In this document: positions 7,011 to 15,202 of the stretch, one piece after another
Layout of the letters: each line of letters starts with the position of its first letter
How positions within the stretch are numbered: position 1 is the stretch's first letter
From: DATEDA01 sp963744255
GTDB lineage: Bacteria > Pseudomonadota > Gammaproteobacteria > Burkholderiales > SG8-39
Length of the DNA stretch: 64,000 bases
NCBI GenBank assembly: GCA_963744255.1
Contig: CAVUSZ010000058.1
Location: 1 to 64,000, forward strand
Reading direction: 5' to 3'
Program-made: the position numbers and the translations under genes
The notes under the pieces: generated by a model
What the model saw: the letters and a program-made list of their open reading frames with translations, nothing else
Told to the model about the DNA's origin: nothing
The model's database searches: none

Positions 7011-7625
7011 GTGAAGAAACTCAGCATCAGCGTGATCGCGATTGCGATCGGCCTAGCGTTCAGCTTCGGCGCGATGGCACAAGGCATGTCAAAGGACGAA
7101 TACAAGGCCGGCACGGATACCATCGTGGCGGAGTTCAAGGCCGCCAAGGCGAGTTGCGACTCGCTGTCGGCTAACGCGAAGGACGTGTGCATGGCAGAAG
7201 CCAAGGGCAAAGAGAAGGTCGCGAAGGCCGAGCTCGAAGCCCGCTACAAGCCTTCCGAGAAAGCTCGGTACGACGCGCGCGTTGCCAAGGCGCAAGCCGA
7301 TTACTCGGTCGCCAAGGAGAAGTGCGACGACAAGGCCGGCAACGAAAAAGACGTCTGTGTGAAGGAGGCGAAAGCTGCCGAGACCGGCGCCAAGGCGGAC
7401 GCCAAGGCGCAGATGAAGATCTCGCAGGCGAACAAGGCCGCGAAGGAGACGTCGGGCGAAGCGCAAATGAAGGCGGATGAAGAAAGAGCCACTGCACGCA
7501 AGGCTGCAGCGGAACAGAAGCGTGACGCCGACTACGCGGTGGCGAAGGAGAAGTGCGACGTCTACGCGGGCGGCGCTAAGGACTACTGCGTGAACCAAGC
7601 GAAGGCACGCTTTGGAAAGTCCTAA
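7011..7625 (+). CDS. Periplasmic Cys-pair repeat protein of unknown function
   Basis: The GTG at 7011 is preferred because GAAGGAAC stands at good spacing and the product then begins with a Sec signal peptide (KKLSISVIAIAIGLAFSFG, cut after AMA). The mature protein, about 180 residues, is Ala/Lys-rich and probably helical. It carries three copies of a pattern CD-x5-NxKDVC-x2-EAKA, each with two cysteines about 10 residues apart, suggesting three disulfide-pinned helical hairpins in the periplasm. Similar unnamed proteins occur in Burkholderiales. Its 3' end is partly duplicated at 8660-8720. Confidence 0.7.
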   Translation: MKKLSISVIAIAIGLAFSFGAMAQGMSKDEYKAGTDTIVAEFKAAKASCDSLSANAKDVCMAEAKGKEKVAKAELEARYKPSEKARYDARVAKAQADYSVAKEKCDDKAGNEKDVCVKEAKAAETGAKADAKAQMKISQANKAAKETSGEAQMKADEERATARKAAAEQKRDADYAVAKEKCDVYAGGAKDYCVNQAKARFGKS

Positions 7626-7736
7626 GCCGTACTGCACCAGGTATGAAGTCTAGCTCGCCTCACGCCGCCTGCCGGTCACATCGAGCGGTCGATGGTGGAT
7701 GAAACCGGGCACGGGCTCGCGCGGCCGAGTTCCATG

Positions 7737-7968
7737 TACTCACGAGTCTTTGGACGACATGCTGGGGGTGCGTCGCGTGGGCGTACAGCAAAGCAGCGAG
7801 TTCGTTGCAGAGTCGGAAGCTCATCAGTTGTCGCCGCGGCAACATCAGAATCCTCGACCGTAATGGGCTGGAGGCCGCTGCCTGCGGGTGCTATCAGGTG
7901 GTCAACGACACATATACGGCCCGACCGTCGCGTCGAAGTCGAAGTGGTGGGTACGCGGACCGCCAAGT
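7737..7968 (+). pseudogene. Crp/Fnr regulator, 3' remnant
   Basis: The reading DMLGVRRVGVQQS switches frame to KLISCRRGNIRILDRNGLEA, then ACGCYQVVNDTY. These match the end of the type B regulators (HMLGVRRVGVTKAAGGLQRR, then KLIRYHRGNITILARSGLEA). The sensor domain is absent and the frame is shifted in between. It is a dead fifth Crp/Fnr copy. Confidence 0.75.
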
Positions 7969-8041
7969 AGTCGTCAACAGGAATGCCCTGCCCACGCCGG
8001 GCAGGGTCCTGATACCCATTTCTTGAGATAGCGATATCCCC

Positions 8042-8239
8042 ATGACAACGAAACAGAGATTCACGTTTGGCGCAGTTGCTACAGCTACGCTCCTCAGTCT
8101 GCTACCGGGCTGCCAGCAGCAGGAAGGCCCGGCAGAGAAGGCCGGCAGGCAAGTCGACAAGGCGGTAGAGAAGGTCGGACAGCAGATCGAGAAAGCCGGT
8201 GACGCCATCCAGGACGCGGCAAAGAGCGACAAGAAGTGA
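8042..8239 (+). CDS. Small entericidin-like lipoprotein
   Basis: A 65-residue product with a lipoprotein signal (hydrophobic segment ending LLPGC, Cys at about 24). The mature part is short and charged (EKAGRQVDKAVEKVGQQIEK, then AGDAIQDAAKSDKK), an amphipathic helix with a heptad-like pattern. Such products resemble entericidin or YMGG-like short lipoproteins induced by envelope stress. Its likely location is membrane-anchored in the periplasm. No island operator was found immediately upstream; the preceding DNA is the Crp remnant. Confidence 0.75.
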   Translation: MTTKQRFTFGAVATATLLSLLPGCQQQEGPAEKAGRQVDKAVEKVGQQIEKAGDAIQDAAKSDKK

Positions 8240-8371
8240 TCGTCGTCGACGCCGTGCGCTTCGACGCGAAACCGGAGCGACGCGCATGACCGATTGGCGG
8301 CGGGAGTCACGCGGCACAGGGGAGCAGCGACTGCGGTCGGCGCATTTCCGCGCGCTCGCGGCGCGTAACGC

Positions 8372-8650
8372 TCACTTCGATGTCGTGGCTCGCCTCTTCC
8401 CCTCTGCTTCCTCGGGGAAAGCCACCCGCAGGTCGGACAGCTCGTCCGCATGTTCCTCTTCCATGGCCAGGATGCCCTCCATCATCCGGCGCGTGGTCGG
8501 GTCCTGGTCGCCGAGGTACTGGATGATGTCGCGGTAGCTGTCGATGGCGATTCGTTCCGCCACCAGGTCTTCCTTGATCATGCTAACGAGGGAATCGCCC
8601 TCGACATACTCCGCGTGGCTGCGGCCTAACCGTCCGTCGGGGCGAAATCG
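8372..8650 (-). pseudogene. Bacterioferritin-like protein, 5'-truncated remnant
   Basis: The minus strand encodes SHAEYVEGDSLVSMIKEDL, then AERIAIDSYRDIIQYLGDQD and MEEEHADELSDL. This is the C-terminal half of the bacterioferritin-type four-helix ferroxidase protein common in Burkholderiales, including an ExxH metal motif. The first two helices are missing. Upstream of about 8650 the frame runs into the antisense of a duplicated piece of the Cys-pair gene. A functional iron-binding protein is unlikely. Confidence 0.75.
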
Positions 8651-8659
8651 GGCGCCCCG

Positions 8660-8720
8660 CCAAGCGAAGGCACGTTTTGGCAAGTCCTAGGCCGTACTGC
8701 GCCGGGTGGGAGGTCCATCT
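8660..8720 (+). repeat. Duplicated 3' tail of the Cys-pair gene
   Basis: These bases match 7595-7655 with scattered substitutions. They include the last codons (encoding QAKARFGKS and the stop) and the following untranslated bases. The duplication joins directly to the truncated bacterioferritin remnant. The next roughly 220 bases hold no gene, only operator site 5. Confidence 0.65.
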
Positions 8721-8784
8721 CACCCGGTTTCGACTCTGTTTAGGGGCGTTTAGCGGTGTGTATTGGCTGCCAGACGCGTCTTGT

Positions 8785-8798
8785 GTGCGCCAACGCAC
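8785..8798. promoter_or_regulatory. Putative Crp/Fnr operator, site 5
   Basis: GTGCGCCAACGCAC matches the consensus with one A for G at the start of the right arm. It lies about 142 bases upstream of the first GlsB-type gene. Confidence 0.55.
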
Positions 8799-8939
8799 CG
8801 ATCGCGGTCCGGTGTGCGAGTAACGTCCATAAGTGAGCGCTGTTCCCGACTGTGCGCTTGGAGGCAGGACTGGCACGCGAACGCGAGCCACGGGGCGGTG
8901 TCAACACCGGACGCTTAACCCGCGAAAGGAAGAGACGAC

Positions 8940-9185
8940 ATGGAATTTCTCTGGTTCATACTGATTGGTTTGGCTGCCGGATGGCTGGCGGGGCAGTTCA
9001 TGAGCGGCGGCGGATACGGCGTCGTCGGCGACATCCTGCTCGGCGTCGTGGGCGCGGTGGTCGGCGGGTTTCTGTTCCACCAGCTGGGCCTGTCCGCCGG
9101 AGGCGGGTTGATCGGCGCCTTGATCGTGGCGACTATCGGCGCCGTGATCCTGATATTCCTGGTGCGCGTGGTCAAGCGTGCCTAG
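8940..9185 (+). CDS. GlsB/YeaQ/YmgE-type membrane protein, copy 1
   Basis: An 81-residue hydrophobic protein with three predicted spans and glycine-rich turns (GLAAGWLAGQFMSGGG, GDILLGVVGAVVGGF, IVATIGAVILIFLV), the pattern of the GlsB/YeaQ/YmgE (transglycosylase-associated) family. AAGGAAGAG precedes the ATG. The bases from the ribosome site through the first codons are nearly identical to those of the copy at 19430, so the two are recent paralogues. These proteins are general-stress inner-membrane proteins of unknown mechanism. An operator lies at 8785. Confidence 0.9.
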   Translation: MEFLWFILIGLAAGWLAGQFMSGGGYGVVGDILLGVVGAVVGGFLFHQLGLSAGGGLIGALIVATIGAVILIFLVRVVKRA

Positions 9186-9346
9186 CGGCCGCCACTCGCG
9201 GATGATGGTCGAGTTGACAGTCTGCGCGTGACCCTCGGGTAAGGTCGATCCCTGGCTATGAAATTCGACTCACCACAGCCTTCGAGGCACGGGGGAGACC
9301 AGCGGGGATACCGGGATTCGGAGCGTCAACCCCGCGGCGCGTTCCG

Positions 9347-9466
9347 CTACGCGCCGGTCAGCACCAGGTGGAAAACCGACGAGTCGATCGACACCGCTGA
9401 GCGAAGCCGCTCGTCCAGATCGACCGACACGCGGTCCCCGTAACGCCGCAGGCTGGCACAGACCAC
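9347..9466 (-). CDS. Possible 39-residue ORF following the cupin gene
   Basis: A GTG-initiated frame with protein-like text (ASLRRYGDRVSVDLDERLRS, then SIDSSVFHLVLTGA). It is in the same frame as the cupin gene, directly after its stop codon. I see no ribosome binding site. It may be a small gene, the lost end of a longer ancestral protein, or chance. Confidence 0.25.
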   Translation of the reverse strand: MVCASLRRYGDRVSVDLDERLRSAVSIDSSVFHLVLTGA

Positions 9467-9484
9467 GCCGCGGCGGTCGGCGGC

Positions 9485-9868
9485 TCAGGTCTTGACGAAC
9501 AGCGTCACCAGCGGGCTCCCGCCGCGCTGCGCACTCCAATGCCCGTGCACCCCGGGATCGAAGGTCGCACCTTCCGGAAGCGTATCCGCCGAATAGAAGT
9601 GCTCGCCGGGCTGGAACACGCGCGAGGTGCCGTCCTGTAGCCCGATCTCCATCTCGCCCCCGAGGATGAACACCCACTGCGGCTCGAGCGTGCAGTGCCA
9701 CTGGCTGCGAAACCCTACGGGACTGTGGCGCAGCTGGTAGCCGGAGGAGGGGAATACCTCCGACAGCATGGCCTGCGGCGTGCCTTCGGGCAGCGTCACC
9801 TCGTCCTCGCGGAATCTCGCGCGGCCGTCGCGACCGGTGTAAAGCACGACTCTCCTGAACGTGAGCAT
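9485..9868 (-). CDS. Cupin-domain protein
   Basis: A 127-residue single cupin. Its core has a first-motif-like region (SQWHCTLEPQWVFILGGEME) and a second motif (FQPGEHFYSADTLPEGATFD). Histidines that could bind metal are few but present. The ATG at 9868 is preferred over longer in-frame starts, which would add a low-complexity Arg/Pro/Gly tail. Single cupins bind small ligands or act as metal-dependent dioxygenases or isomerases; nothing here fixes the substrate. The gene stands alone, divergent from the Cys-rich peptide at 10054. Confidence 0.75.
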   Translation of the reverse strand: MLTFRRVVLYTGRDGRARFREDEVTLPEGTPQAMLSEVFPSSGYQLRHSPVGFRSQWHCTLEPQWVFILGGEMEIGLQDGTSRVFQPGEHFYSADTLPEGATFDPGVHGHWSAQRGGSPLVTLFVKT

Positions 9869-10053
9869 GGCGGGCTCCGGAGCGGATACGCGGTGGAATG
9901 GGGAATGCCGTATGAGACCACGTCCGGGTGTGCTTGTGGGCCGGCCGCGGAGCAAGCGTACGATCGGGCGGGCCGGCCCGTCGCGCGGCGCCCAAGGACG
10001 CCCGAACCCACTCCCGGGCCCCGGCCCATCGAACACCGCGAAGGAGCGCTCCA

Positions 10054-10215
10054 ATGACCCTTTGTCCGATCGCCATAGCCGTCGGTTGCAGGAAGTGTCC
10101 GGTCTTCAGCGTCTGTCCCGTGAAAAGCGTCATCGGCGATTACAAGAAGGAGGAGGAAGCAAAGTCCAGGCGCGGAACCACCAAGGCGAAGAACGGCAGA
10201 AAGCGGGGCGGCTAG
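10054..10215 (+). CDS. Small cysteine-rich protein
   Basis: A 53-residue product preceded by AAGGAG at seven bases. The first half has four cysteines (MTLCPIAIAVGCRKCPVFS, then VCPVK), a spacing that suggests a metal or Fe-S site, and the rest is a charged Lys/Arg tail. I do not know a named family. Its stop overlaps, tail to tail, the stop of the serine protease on the other strand. Confidence 0.6.
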   Translation: MTLCPIAIAVGCRKCPVFSVCPVKSVIGDYKKEEEAKSRRGTTKAKNGRKRGG

Positions 10216-10958
10216 GCTGGCGCCGCGTCCTGCGTGAGGGTCAGGAGCACGTCGGCGTACCATGCGCAGTTGAGGTCGAGGCGTTCGTCCTGCTGGACAT
10301 CGCGGTTGGCGACGTCCATCCGGGCGGCGTGGACCCCGAGCAGCATCCACGGCAGTTCCACCCGACCGGCGCCCTGGGTCGGGTCCCGCGCGACCACCGG
10401 CGCGCCGCTCGTGCCGCGATGCATCCGCGCATCCGTCAGAAAGTACCCGCTGCCCTGGAACCGGATCCCGAACGCCGAGGCGATGACCGCCTGCCGCGCG
10501 ACCGGCAGCCGATGCAGCGTGTCGTGAAAGCCCAGCGGAAAACCGGCGATGAGCACCGACGTACCCACTTCGACCTCGTCGAGCTGCTTCACGAGGTGGG
10601 CGGGCGTGAATGCGTGATAGAGCAGCGTCTCCGGCAGGGCAGGCCGCTCGAGCTCCAGGGCGACGACGTCGATCACGCCGGCCGCATCGCGCGCCTCGCG
10701 CCACACCGACTTCCGGTCCCGGTAAAGCGGAATCGAGAACTGCCTCGTCATGGCCACGTTCTCCGGCGCTACGTGCAGCTCGATCTCCAGCCGGTCCGGG
10801 CGATGATCGCTCGGCTCGTCGAGCACCACGTGCCGGTTCGTCACCAGGAACAGCCGGTCATCCCGCGCGAAGAAGAAGCCGGTCGCGTTGGTCAGGTGTT
10901 GCTGCCCGAACATCGTCGTGACGCGAGTCACGGCCAGCAGCAGCGATTCGATCATCAT
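10212..10958 (-). CDS. Trypsin-like serine protease
   Basis: A 248-residue chymotrypsin-fold domain. The catalytic triad is visible: His in VTNRHVV (about residue 40), Asp in GVIDVVALEL (about 92), Ser in RGTSGAPVVA (about 187). No signal peptide is seen, so it is probably cytoplasmic or an accessory module. Its start shares an ATGA overlap with the stop of the methyltransferase gene, so the two are translationally coupled. Proteins of this kind are listed as trypsin-like peptidases without known targets. The C-terminus overlaps the Cys-rich gene tail to tail. Confidence 0.85.
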   Translation of the reverse strand: MMIESLLLAVTRVTTMFGQQHLTNATGFFFARDDRLFLVTNRHVVLDEPSDHRPDRLEIELHVAPENVAMTRQFSIPLYRDRKSVWREARDAAGVIDVVALELERPALPETLLYHAFTPAHLVKQLDEVEVGTSVLIAGFPLGFHDTLHRLPVARQAVIASAFGIRFQGSGYFLTDARMHRGTSGAPVVARDPTQGAGRVELPWMLLGVHAARMDVANRDVQQDERLDLNCAWYADVLLTLTQDAAPA

Positions 10959-11584
10959 GCGAGCCTCCGCCACACGCTCGCGAGCCATGGTTGCCGCTCG
11001 CGCGGCAGACCGGCGGGGCGGTAATAGTGGGTAAGCTCGGCGAAGCCCGCAGCCGAGAGGTAGCGGCGCCAACTCTCGAGTTCGTGGTATGCGCCGTAGC
11101 GCCCCCGGCTCCAGCCTTCCTCGTTGTGGCCGTGCGGGTTCGAGCTGAACAACACCCCGCCCGGCTTCAGCGCGGCGTGCAATTCCAGCAACACGCGCGG
11201 CAGCTCCTGGCTGGGGACGTGAAACAGCGCGGCGTTGGCGAAGATGCCATCGAACCGCTCGTCCGGCAGCTCGAGCCTGAGGAAGTCCTGCTGCCACACC
11301 TCGCAGCCGCTGTCGGCGCGCGCCATCTCGGCGAAGCGGGCGGCGCCCTCCAGGCCGACCGCGATGTGACCGAGGCCGGCAAGCACCTTGAGATCGCGCC
11401 CCGGCCCGCAGCCGAAATCGAGTATGGTGAAGGGCGGCTCGCCTGCTATGTATTGCAGCAGCGCCGCGATGTTCTGGCTCACGTCGTGGTCCCGGGTGCC
11501 GTCCCGGAAATCTTCGGCACGCTGGTCGTAGTGGTCCAGCGTGAGGCCGGCGAGCCGTTCGAGGTCTTGCGAGCTCAGTTTCAT
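10955..11584 (-). CDS. Class I SAM-dependent methyltransferase
   Basis: A 209-residue protein. The SAM-binding motif I is ILDFGCGPGRDLKVL (about residue 52) and motif IV is FDGIFANAALFHV; LKPGGVLF follows as the post-motif strand. The ATG at 11584 (MKLSSQDLERL) is chosen over longer in-frame starts because the added residues are Arg/Pro-rich and unlike the family. The substrate is probably a small molecule but unknown. It is coupled by ATGA to the serine protease gene downstream, and lies divergent from gshA with about 100 bases between. Confidence 0.85.
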   Translation of the reverse strand: MKLSSQDLERLAGLTLDHYDQRAEDFRDGTRDHDVSQNIAALLQYIAGEPPFTILDFGCGPGRDLKVLAGLGHIAVGLEGAARFAEMARADSGCEVWQQDFLRLELPDERFDGIFANAALFHVPSQELPRVLLELHAALKPGGVLFSSNPHGHNEEGWSRGRYGAYHELESWRRYLSAAGFAELTHYYRPAGLPRERQPWLASVWRRLA

Positions 11585-11688
11585 CCTGGATCTGCCCGGT
11601 CGGGGCCCTTCCGGGCGGGCCGATTGCATCTGCCCTGGCAACCGACGACGAGAGTTTTCATGGCAACGATGATACGGCCGCACGCCGC

Positions 11689-13203
11689 ATGAAGTCCGTC
11701 CGCGAACGTCTTCACGCGCTGGGGCCCGGGGTGCTGCGAGGGATCCGGCGGGGCATCGAGAAGGAGAGCCTGCGCGTTCAGCCCGACGGAACGCTCGCCG
11801 CGACCGCGCACCCGACCGGGCTCGGCTCGGCGCTCACCCATCCGCACATCACCACCGATTTCAGCGAGGCGCAGCTCGAGCTGATCACCGGTGTGCATGC
11901 CGGCGTCGAGCCCTGTCTCGAGGAGCTCACCGCGATTCACCAGGCGGTCTACCGGCAGATCGGCGACGAGCTGCTGTGGTGCGCGAGCATGCCGTGCGGG
12001 CTGCCCGCGGAGGACGCGATTCCCATCGGCCGCTACGGCCGGTCCAACGTCGGCCAGGCGAAGACCGTGTACCGCGTCGGTCTCGCGCACCGTTACGGCC
12101 GGCGCATGCAGACCATCTCCGGCATCCACTACAACTTCTCCCTGCCGGGGGTCTCGAACGAGGAGTACTTCGCGCTGATCCGCAACTTCCGGCGCCATTC
12201 GTGGCTGCTGCTGTACCTCTTCGGCGCCTCGCCCGCGGTGTGCGCGAGTTTCGTCGAGGGTCGCGAGCACGACCTCGAGATGCTCACGTCCGGCACGCTT
12301 TACCGGCCCTGGGCGACGTCGCTGCGCATGGGGCGGCTCGGGTACCAGAGCGACGCGCAGGCCTCGCTCGCGGTGAGCTACAACAGCCTCGAGCGCTACG
12401 CCGCCTCGCTGCAGGACGCGCTCACCCAGCCCTGGCCGGCCTACGAGGCGATCGGCGTGCGCGCGGGCGGCGAGTACCGCCAGCTCGCCACGAGCCTCCT
12501 CCAGATCGAGAACGAGTTCTACGGCACGATCCGGCCGAAGCGCATCGTCCGCCCCGGCGAGCGCCCGCTGCATGCCCTGCGCGAGCGGGGCGTGGAGTAC
12601 GTCGAGGCGCGCTTGATGGACCTCGATCCTTTCTGCCCGGTCGGCATCGCGGCGAGCACGATGCGCTTTCTCGACGTGTTTCTCCTGCACAGCCTGCTCG
12701 CCGAAAGCCCGCCCGACTCGCCGGCCGAGATCTCCGCGCTCGCCCGCAACCAGCACCGCGTCGCGGCGCGCGGCCGCGAGCCGGGGCTCACGCTCGTGCG
12801 CGGGGGGCAGGACGTGGCGCTCTTCGAATGGGGTGGCCAGGTGCTCGCCGAGTGCGAGCCGATCGCCGCGGCGCTCGACGCTGCGCACGATGTGGGCCTG
12901 TACGGCGAGGCGCTCTCGGCAGCGGTCGCCGCGCTCGGGGATGCCGGGTCGGTGCCCTCGGCGCGGATGCTGCGGGAGATGCGGGAGCGATTCGACGGCT
13001 CCTACCTCCGCTTCGGTCTGGCGCATTCCGTGCGGCACCGGCGGGTTCTACAAGCGCTGCCTTTCGCCGCCGAGCTGCAGGAGCGCTTCGCGCGCCAGGC
13101 GGAGGAGTCGTTTGCGGAGCAGCGGCGCATCGAAGCCGCGGACGACGTCCCGTTCGAGACCTACCGGCAACGCTACCTGGCGCAGGAGCGGCTCGAAGCG
13201 TAG
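11689..13203 (+). CDS. gshA: Glutamate-cysteine ligase
   Basis: A 504-residue protein close to the usual length (about 510-520) of the proteobacterial GshA type. The N-terminal GIRRGIEKESLRV, TTDFSEAQLELIT and GIHYNFSLP blocks belong to the glutamate/ATP/Mg site of the glutamine-synthetase-like fold. It makes gamma-glutamylcysteine from glutamate, cysteine and ATP, the first step of glutathione synthesis, in the cytoplasm. No strong ribosome site is seen before the ATG. gshB is not in the window. Confidence 0.95.
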   Translation: MKSVRERLHALGPGVLRGIRRGIEKESLRVQPDGTLAATAHPTGLGSALTHPHITTDFSEAQLELITGVHAGVEPCLEELTAIHQAVYRQIGDELLWCASMPCGLPAEDAIPIGRYGRSNVGQAKTVYRVGLAHRYGRRMQTISGIHYNFSLPGVSNEEYFALIRNFRRHSWLLLYLFGASPAVCASFVEGREHDLEMLTSGTLYRPWATSLRMGRLGYQSDAQASLAVSYNSLERYAASLQDALTQPWPAYEAIGVRAGGEYRQLATSLLQIENEFYGTIRPKRIVRPGERPLHALRERGVEYVEARLMDLDPFCPVGIAASTMRFLDVFLLHSLLAESPPDSPAEISALARNQHRVAARGREPGLTLVRGGQDVALFEWGGQVLAECEPIAAALDAAHDVGLYGEALSAAVAALGDAGSVPSARMLREMRERFDGSYLRFGLAHSVRHRRVLQALPFAAELQERFARQAEESFAEQRRIEAADDVPFETYRQRYLAQERLEA

Positions 13204-13258
13204 GCCTCGGCAGTGATCCGAACGCGCCGGAGCTGGTGCCGCGTCCTGAGCCAGGCGC

Positions 13259-13459
13259 TCACCCGGAAACGCCCCTCCGCAGGGCTCGCGGCGTCGGCCG
13301 ATCCGGCATGCTCCCGCCCTCTCCCTCCCAGACTTCCATCGCGTGGGCCCCCTGCCGGGATCGACTCTGTCGTTCCACTTGATCGATCTGCTTCGCGAGC
13401 CCCCAGGCAACCGCCGAGGCGGCGCCCCCGAGGAGCCCTCGGTATAGATCTCGCCTCAC
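13259..13459 (-). CDS. Hypothetical small protein, possibly a 5' fragment of a membrane protein
   Basis: A GTG-initiated 66-residue frame. The first third (RRDLYRGLLGGAASAVAWGL) looks like the N-terminal membrane helix of a DUF1440-like or similar small membrane protein. The rest (SRSRQGAHAMEVWEGEGGSM) is low in hydrophobic content and does not continue any fold I know. It lies in the 316-bp gap between gshA and cspA. It may be a broken gene. Confidence 0.3.
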   Translation of the reverse strand: MRRDLYRGLLGGAASAVAWGLAKQIDQVERQSRSRQGAHAMEVWEGEGGSMPDRPTPRALRRGVSG

Positions 13460-13519
13460 GTCGTTCCCCGTGCTGTCGTCATTCGGGACGCCAACGGTCG
13501 CCTCCTCCGCGATCGCGAG

Positions 13520-13726
13520 TCATACGGCTTTCAGATTGAATGCGAACGGCTTGCCGTCGGACCCACGGTCCAGGTCGTACGAAAGCCTCTGGCGCTCGTT
13601 GACGTTCCCGAGGCCGGAGCGTTCCACGGCCGTGATGTGCATGAACACATCCTTCGAGCCGTCGTCGGGTCGAATGAAGCCGAAACCTTTGGTGGCGTTG
13701 AAGAACTTAACGGTTCCCGTAGTCAT
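13520..13726 (-). CDS. cspA: Cold shock domain protein
   Basis: A 68-residue cold shock protein. Both RNA-binding motifs are present: RNP1 as KGFGFIRP and RNP2 as DVFMHI. The N-terminus is TGTVKFFNATKG. GGAGG precedes the ATG. It binds single-stranded RNA/DNA and melts RNA structure in the cold or under stress. An island operator variant lies 63 bases upstream at 13789, and the next gene on the same strand is a membrane-lipid desaturase, so both are plausible cold-adaptation outputs of the same regulator. Confidence 0.93.
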   Translation of the reverse strand: MTTGTVKFFNATKGFGFIRPDDGSKDVFMHITAVERSGLGNVNERQRLSYDLDRGSDGKPFAFNLKAV

Positions 13727-13788
13727 GATCCCTCCAAGTCTGGCGTTGCCTCGTGGATAGAGGATATCGGCAACACCAGGCGCGGTCG

Positions 13789-13802
13789 GTGCGGTGGCGT
13801 AC
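13789..13802. promoter_or_regulatory. Putative Crp/Fnr operator, site 6
   Basis: GTGCGGTGGCGTAC differs from the consensus at one base in the left arm. It lies 63 bases upstream of the cspA start and downstream of the desaturase stop, so it can only serve cspA. Confidence 0.5.
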
Positions 13803-13883
13803 GTAGAGTCGCCGCCGTCGTCTCACCCGTGTCCGCAGCGGACGCGGTGACGCAACGCCGACCCGACTCCGCCGGCGTAGCGG

Positions 13884-15107
13884 TCAAACGTAGTGCGGTA
13901 GCCGGCGGGCGAACTCGCGTAAAGCGGCGATCCCGCTGGATTCAGCGCGTTCGCGCCAGTCGGAGAGCTGCTTCACCAATTGCTCGGTGGAGGCGCTGGA
14001 TCGACTCCAGAGCTCGCTCAACTCCCGCCGCATCGAGTAGACCGTATGCAGCATCTTGTGCTCGCGCACCAGCGAGTCGAGGGTCATCGGACGACGCGCC
14101 TTCCAGTCCCAGGTATGCAGACGCAGCCAACGAAGCAGGCTCCTCGCGGATAGCGCATCGAGTCCGTCCCCGCCCGCTGTTGCGGCGTGCTGCTTGAGCC
14201 TGCGGATCTCCTGCCGGCATGCGTCGCCAACCGAGCGGGTGTATTGCGCAAGCACGTAGTAGCGGTGAGTCACTACCGCCTTCACGGTGTCCGCGTCGCA
14301 CGCCGTCTTCCCGGGGCTGAACCGGGGCGCGGGGGCGATCCTTCGGACCCGGGCGAGGCCCAGCGTTTCGAGGATGCGGATGTACATCCAGCCGATGTCG
14401 AACTCGTACCAGGCGCTCGAAAGCTTCGCCGACGTCGGGTAGGCATGGTGATTGTTGTGGAACTCTTCGCCCCCGATCAGGACGCCCCAGGGGACGATGT
14501 TGGTGCTGGCGTCCTCGACGGGAAAGTTGCGATACCCCCAGCAATGTCCGATGCCGTTGATCACGCCGGCGGCCCAGAACGGGATCCACAACATCTGGAC
14601 CGCGAAGATCAGACTACCCGGACCGATACCGAACGCGACGAGATCGGCGAGTGCCATGAGGACGACGCCGCAGAGAGAGCACCGCGCATAGAGGTGCGTC
14701 TCGACCCAGTCATCCGGCGTGCCATGGCCGAATCTTTCGATCGTGTCGCGGTTGCGCGATTCGCTCGCGTAGAGAAATACGCCGGCCCATAGCACCCGGC
14801 CGATGCCGTGGATCTGCGGGCTGTGCGGATCCGCGGCGGTCTCGACTCTGGCGTGATGCTTCCGGTGGACGGCCACCCACTCCCTGGTCACCATGCCGGT
14901 GGTGAGCCAGAGCCAGAACCGGAAAAAATGACTGATCGCCGGGTGGAGATCCAGCGCGCGATGGGTCTGATGCCGGTGCAGGAATACCGTGACCGCGACG
15001 ATCGTCGTATGGGTCAGCGCGAGCGTGATCAACAGATAGGCCCACCACGGCAGAGCAAAGAGACCGGCGGAGATCATCGTCAGGGCCTTTCCATCGCACG
15101 ATTCCAT
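13884..15107 (-). CDS. Membrane acyl-CoA/acyl-lipid fatty-acid desaturase
   Basis: A 407-residue membrane di-iron desaturase. The three His boxes are present: HRHQTH, HRKHH and EEFHNNHH, between hydrophobic spans. It introduces a double bond into membrane acyl chains, probably at delta-9, using O2. The ATG at 15107 (MESCDGKAL) is chosen because the upstream in-frame extension would run through two operators; a start at 15077 (MISAGLF) with GGAAAGG upstream is equally possible. A C-terminal extension of about 120 residues beyond the desaturase core is long for the family. An internal piece is copied at 1656-1727. Confidence 0.9.
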   Translation of the reverse strand: MESCDGKALTMISAGLFALPWWAYLLITLALTHTTIVAVTVFLHRHQTHRALDLHPAISHFFRFWLWLTTGMVTREWVAVHRKHHARVETAADPHSPQIHGIGRVLWAGVFLYASESRNRDTIERFGHGTPDDWVETHLYARCSLCGVVLMALADLVAFGIGPGSLIFAVQMLWIPFWAAGVINGIGHCWGYRNFPVEDASTNIVPWGVLIGGEEFHNNHHAYPTSAKLSSAWYEFDIGWMYIRILETLGLARVRRIAPAPRFSPGKTACDADTVKAVVTHRYYVLAQYTRSVGDACRQEIRRLKQHAATAGGDGLDALSARSLLRWLRLHTWDWKARRPMTLDSLVREHKMLHTVYSMRRELSELWSRSSASTEQLVKQLSDWRERAESSGIAALREFARRLPHYV

Positions 15108-15151
15108 CCTCTTTACCGCCCCGATTGTTCCCCGCGGCCCTGGATCGCTCT

Positions 15152-15165
15152 GTGCGTTTGCGTAC
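15152..15165. promoter_or_regulatory. Putative Crp/Fnr operator, site 7
   Basis: GTGCGTTTGCGTAC, flanked T and A, differs from the consensus at one base. It lies 45 bases upstream of the desaturase start and is the desaturase-proximal half of a divergent pair. Confidence 0.55.
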
Positions 15166-15202
15166 ATACGGCGGAAAGATTGGATTGCTGACCGGACGCT
15201 AT

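Noticed and set aside
11581..13038. Open frame of 485 codons opposite gshA
   Set aside because: Antisense shadow of a full-length glutamate-cysteine ligase.
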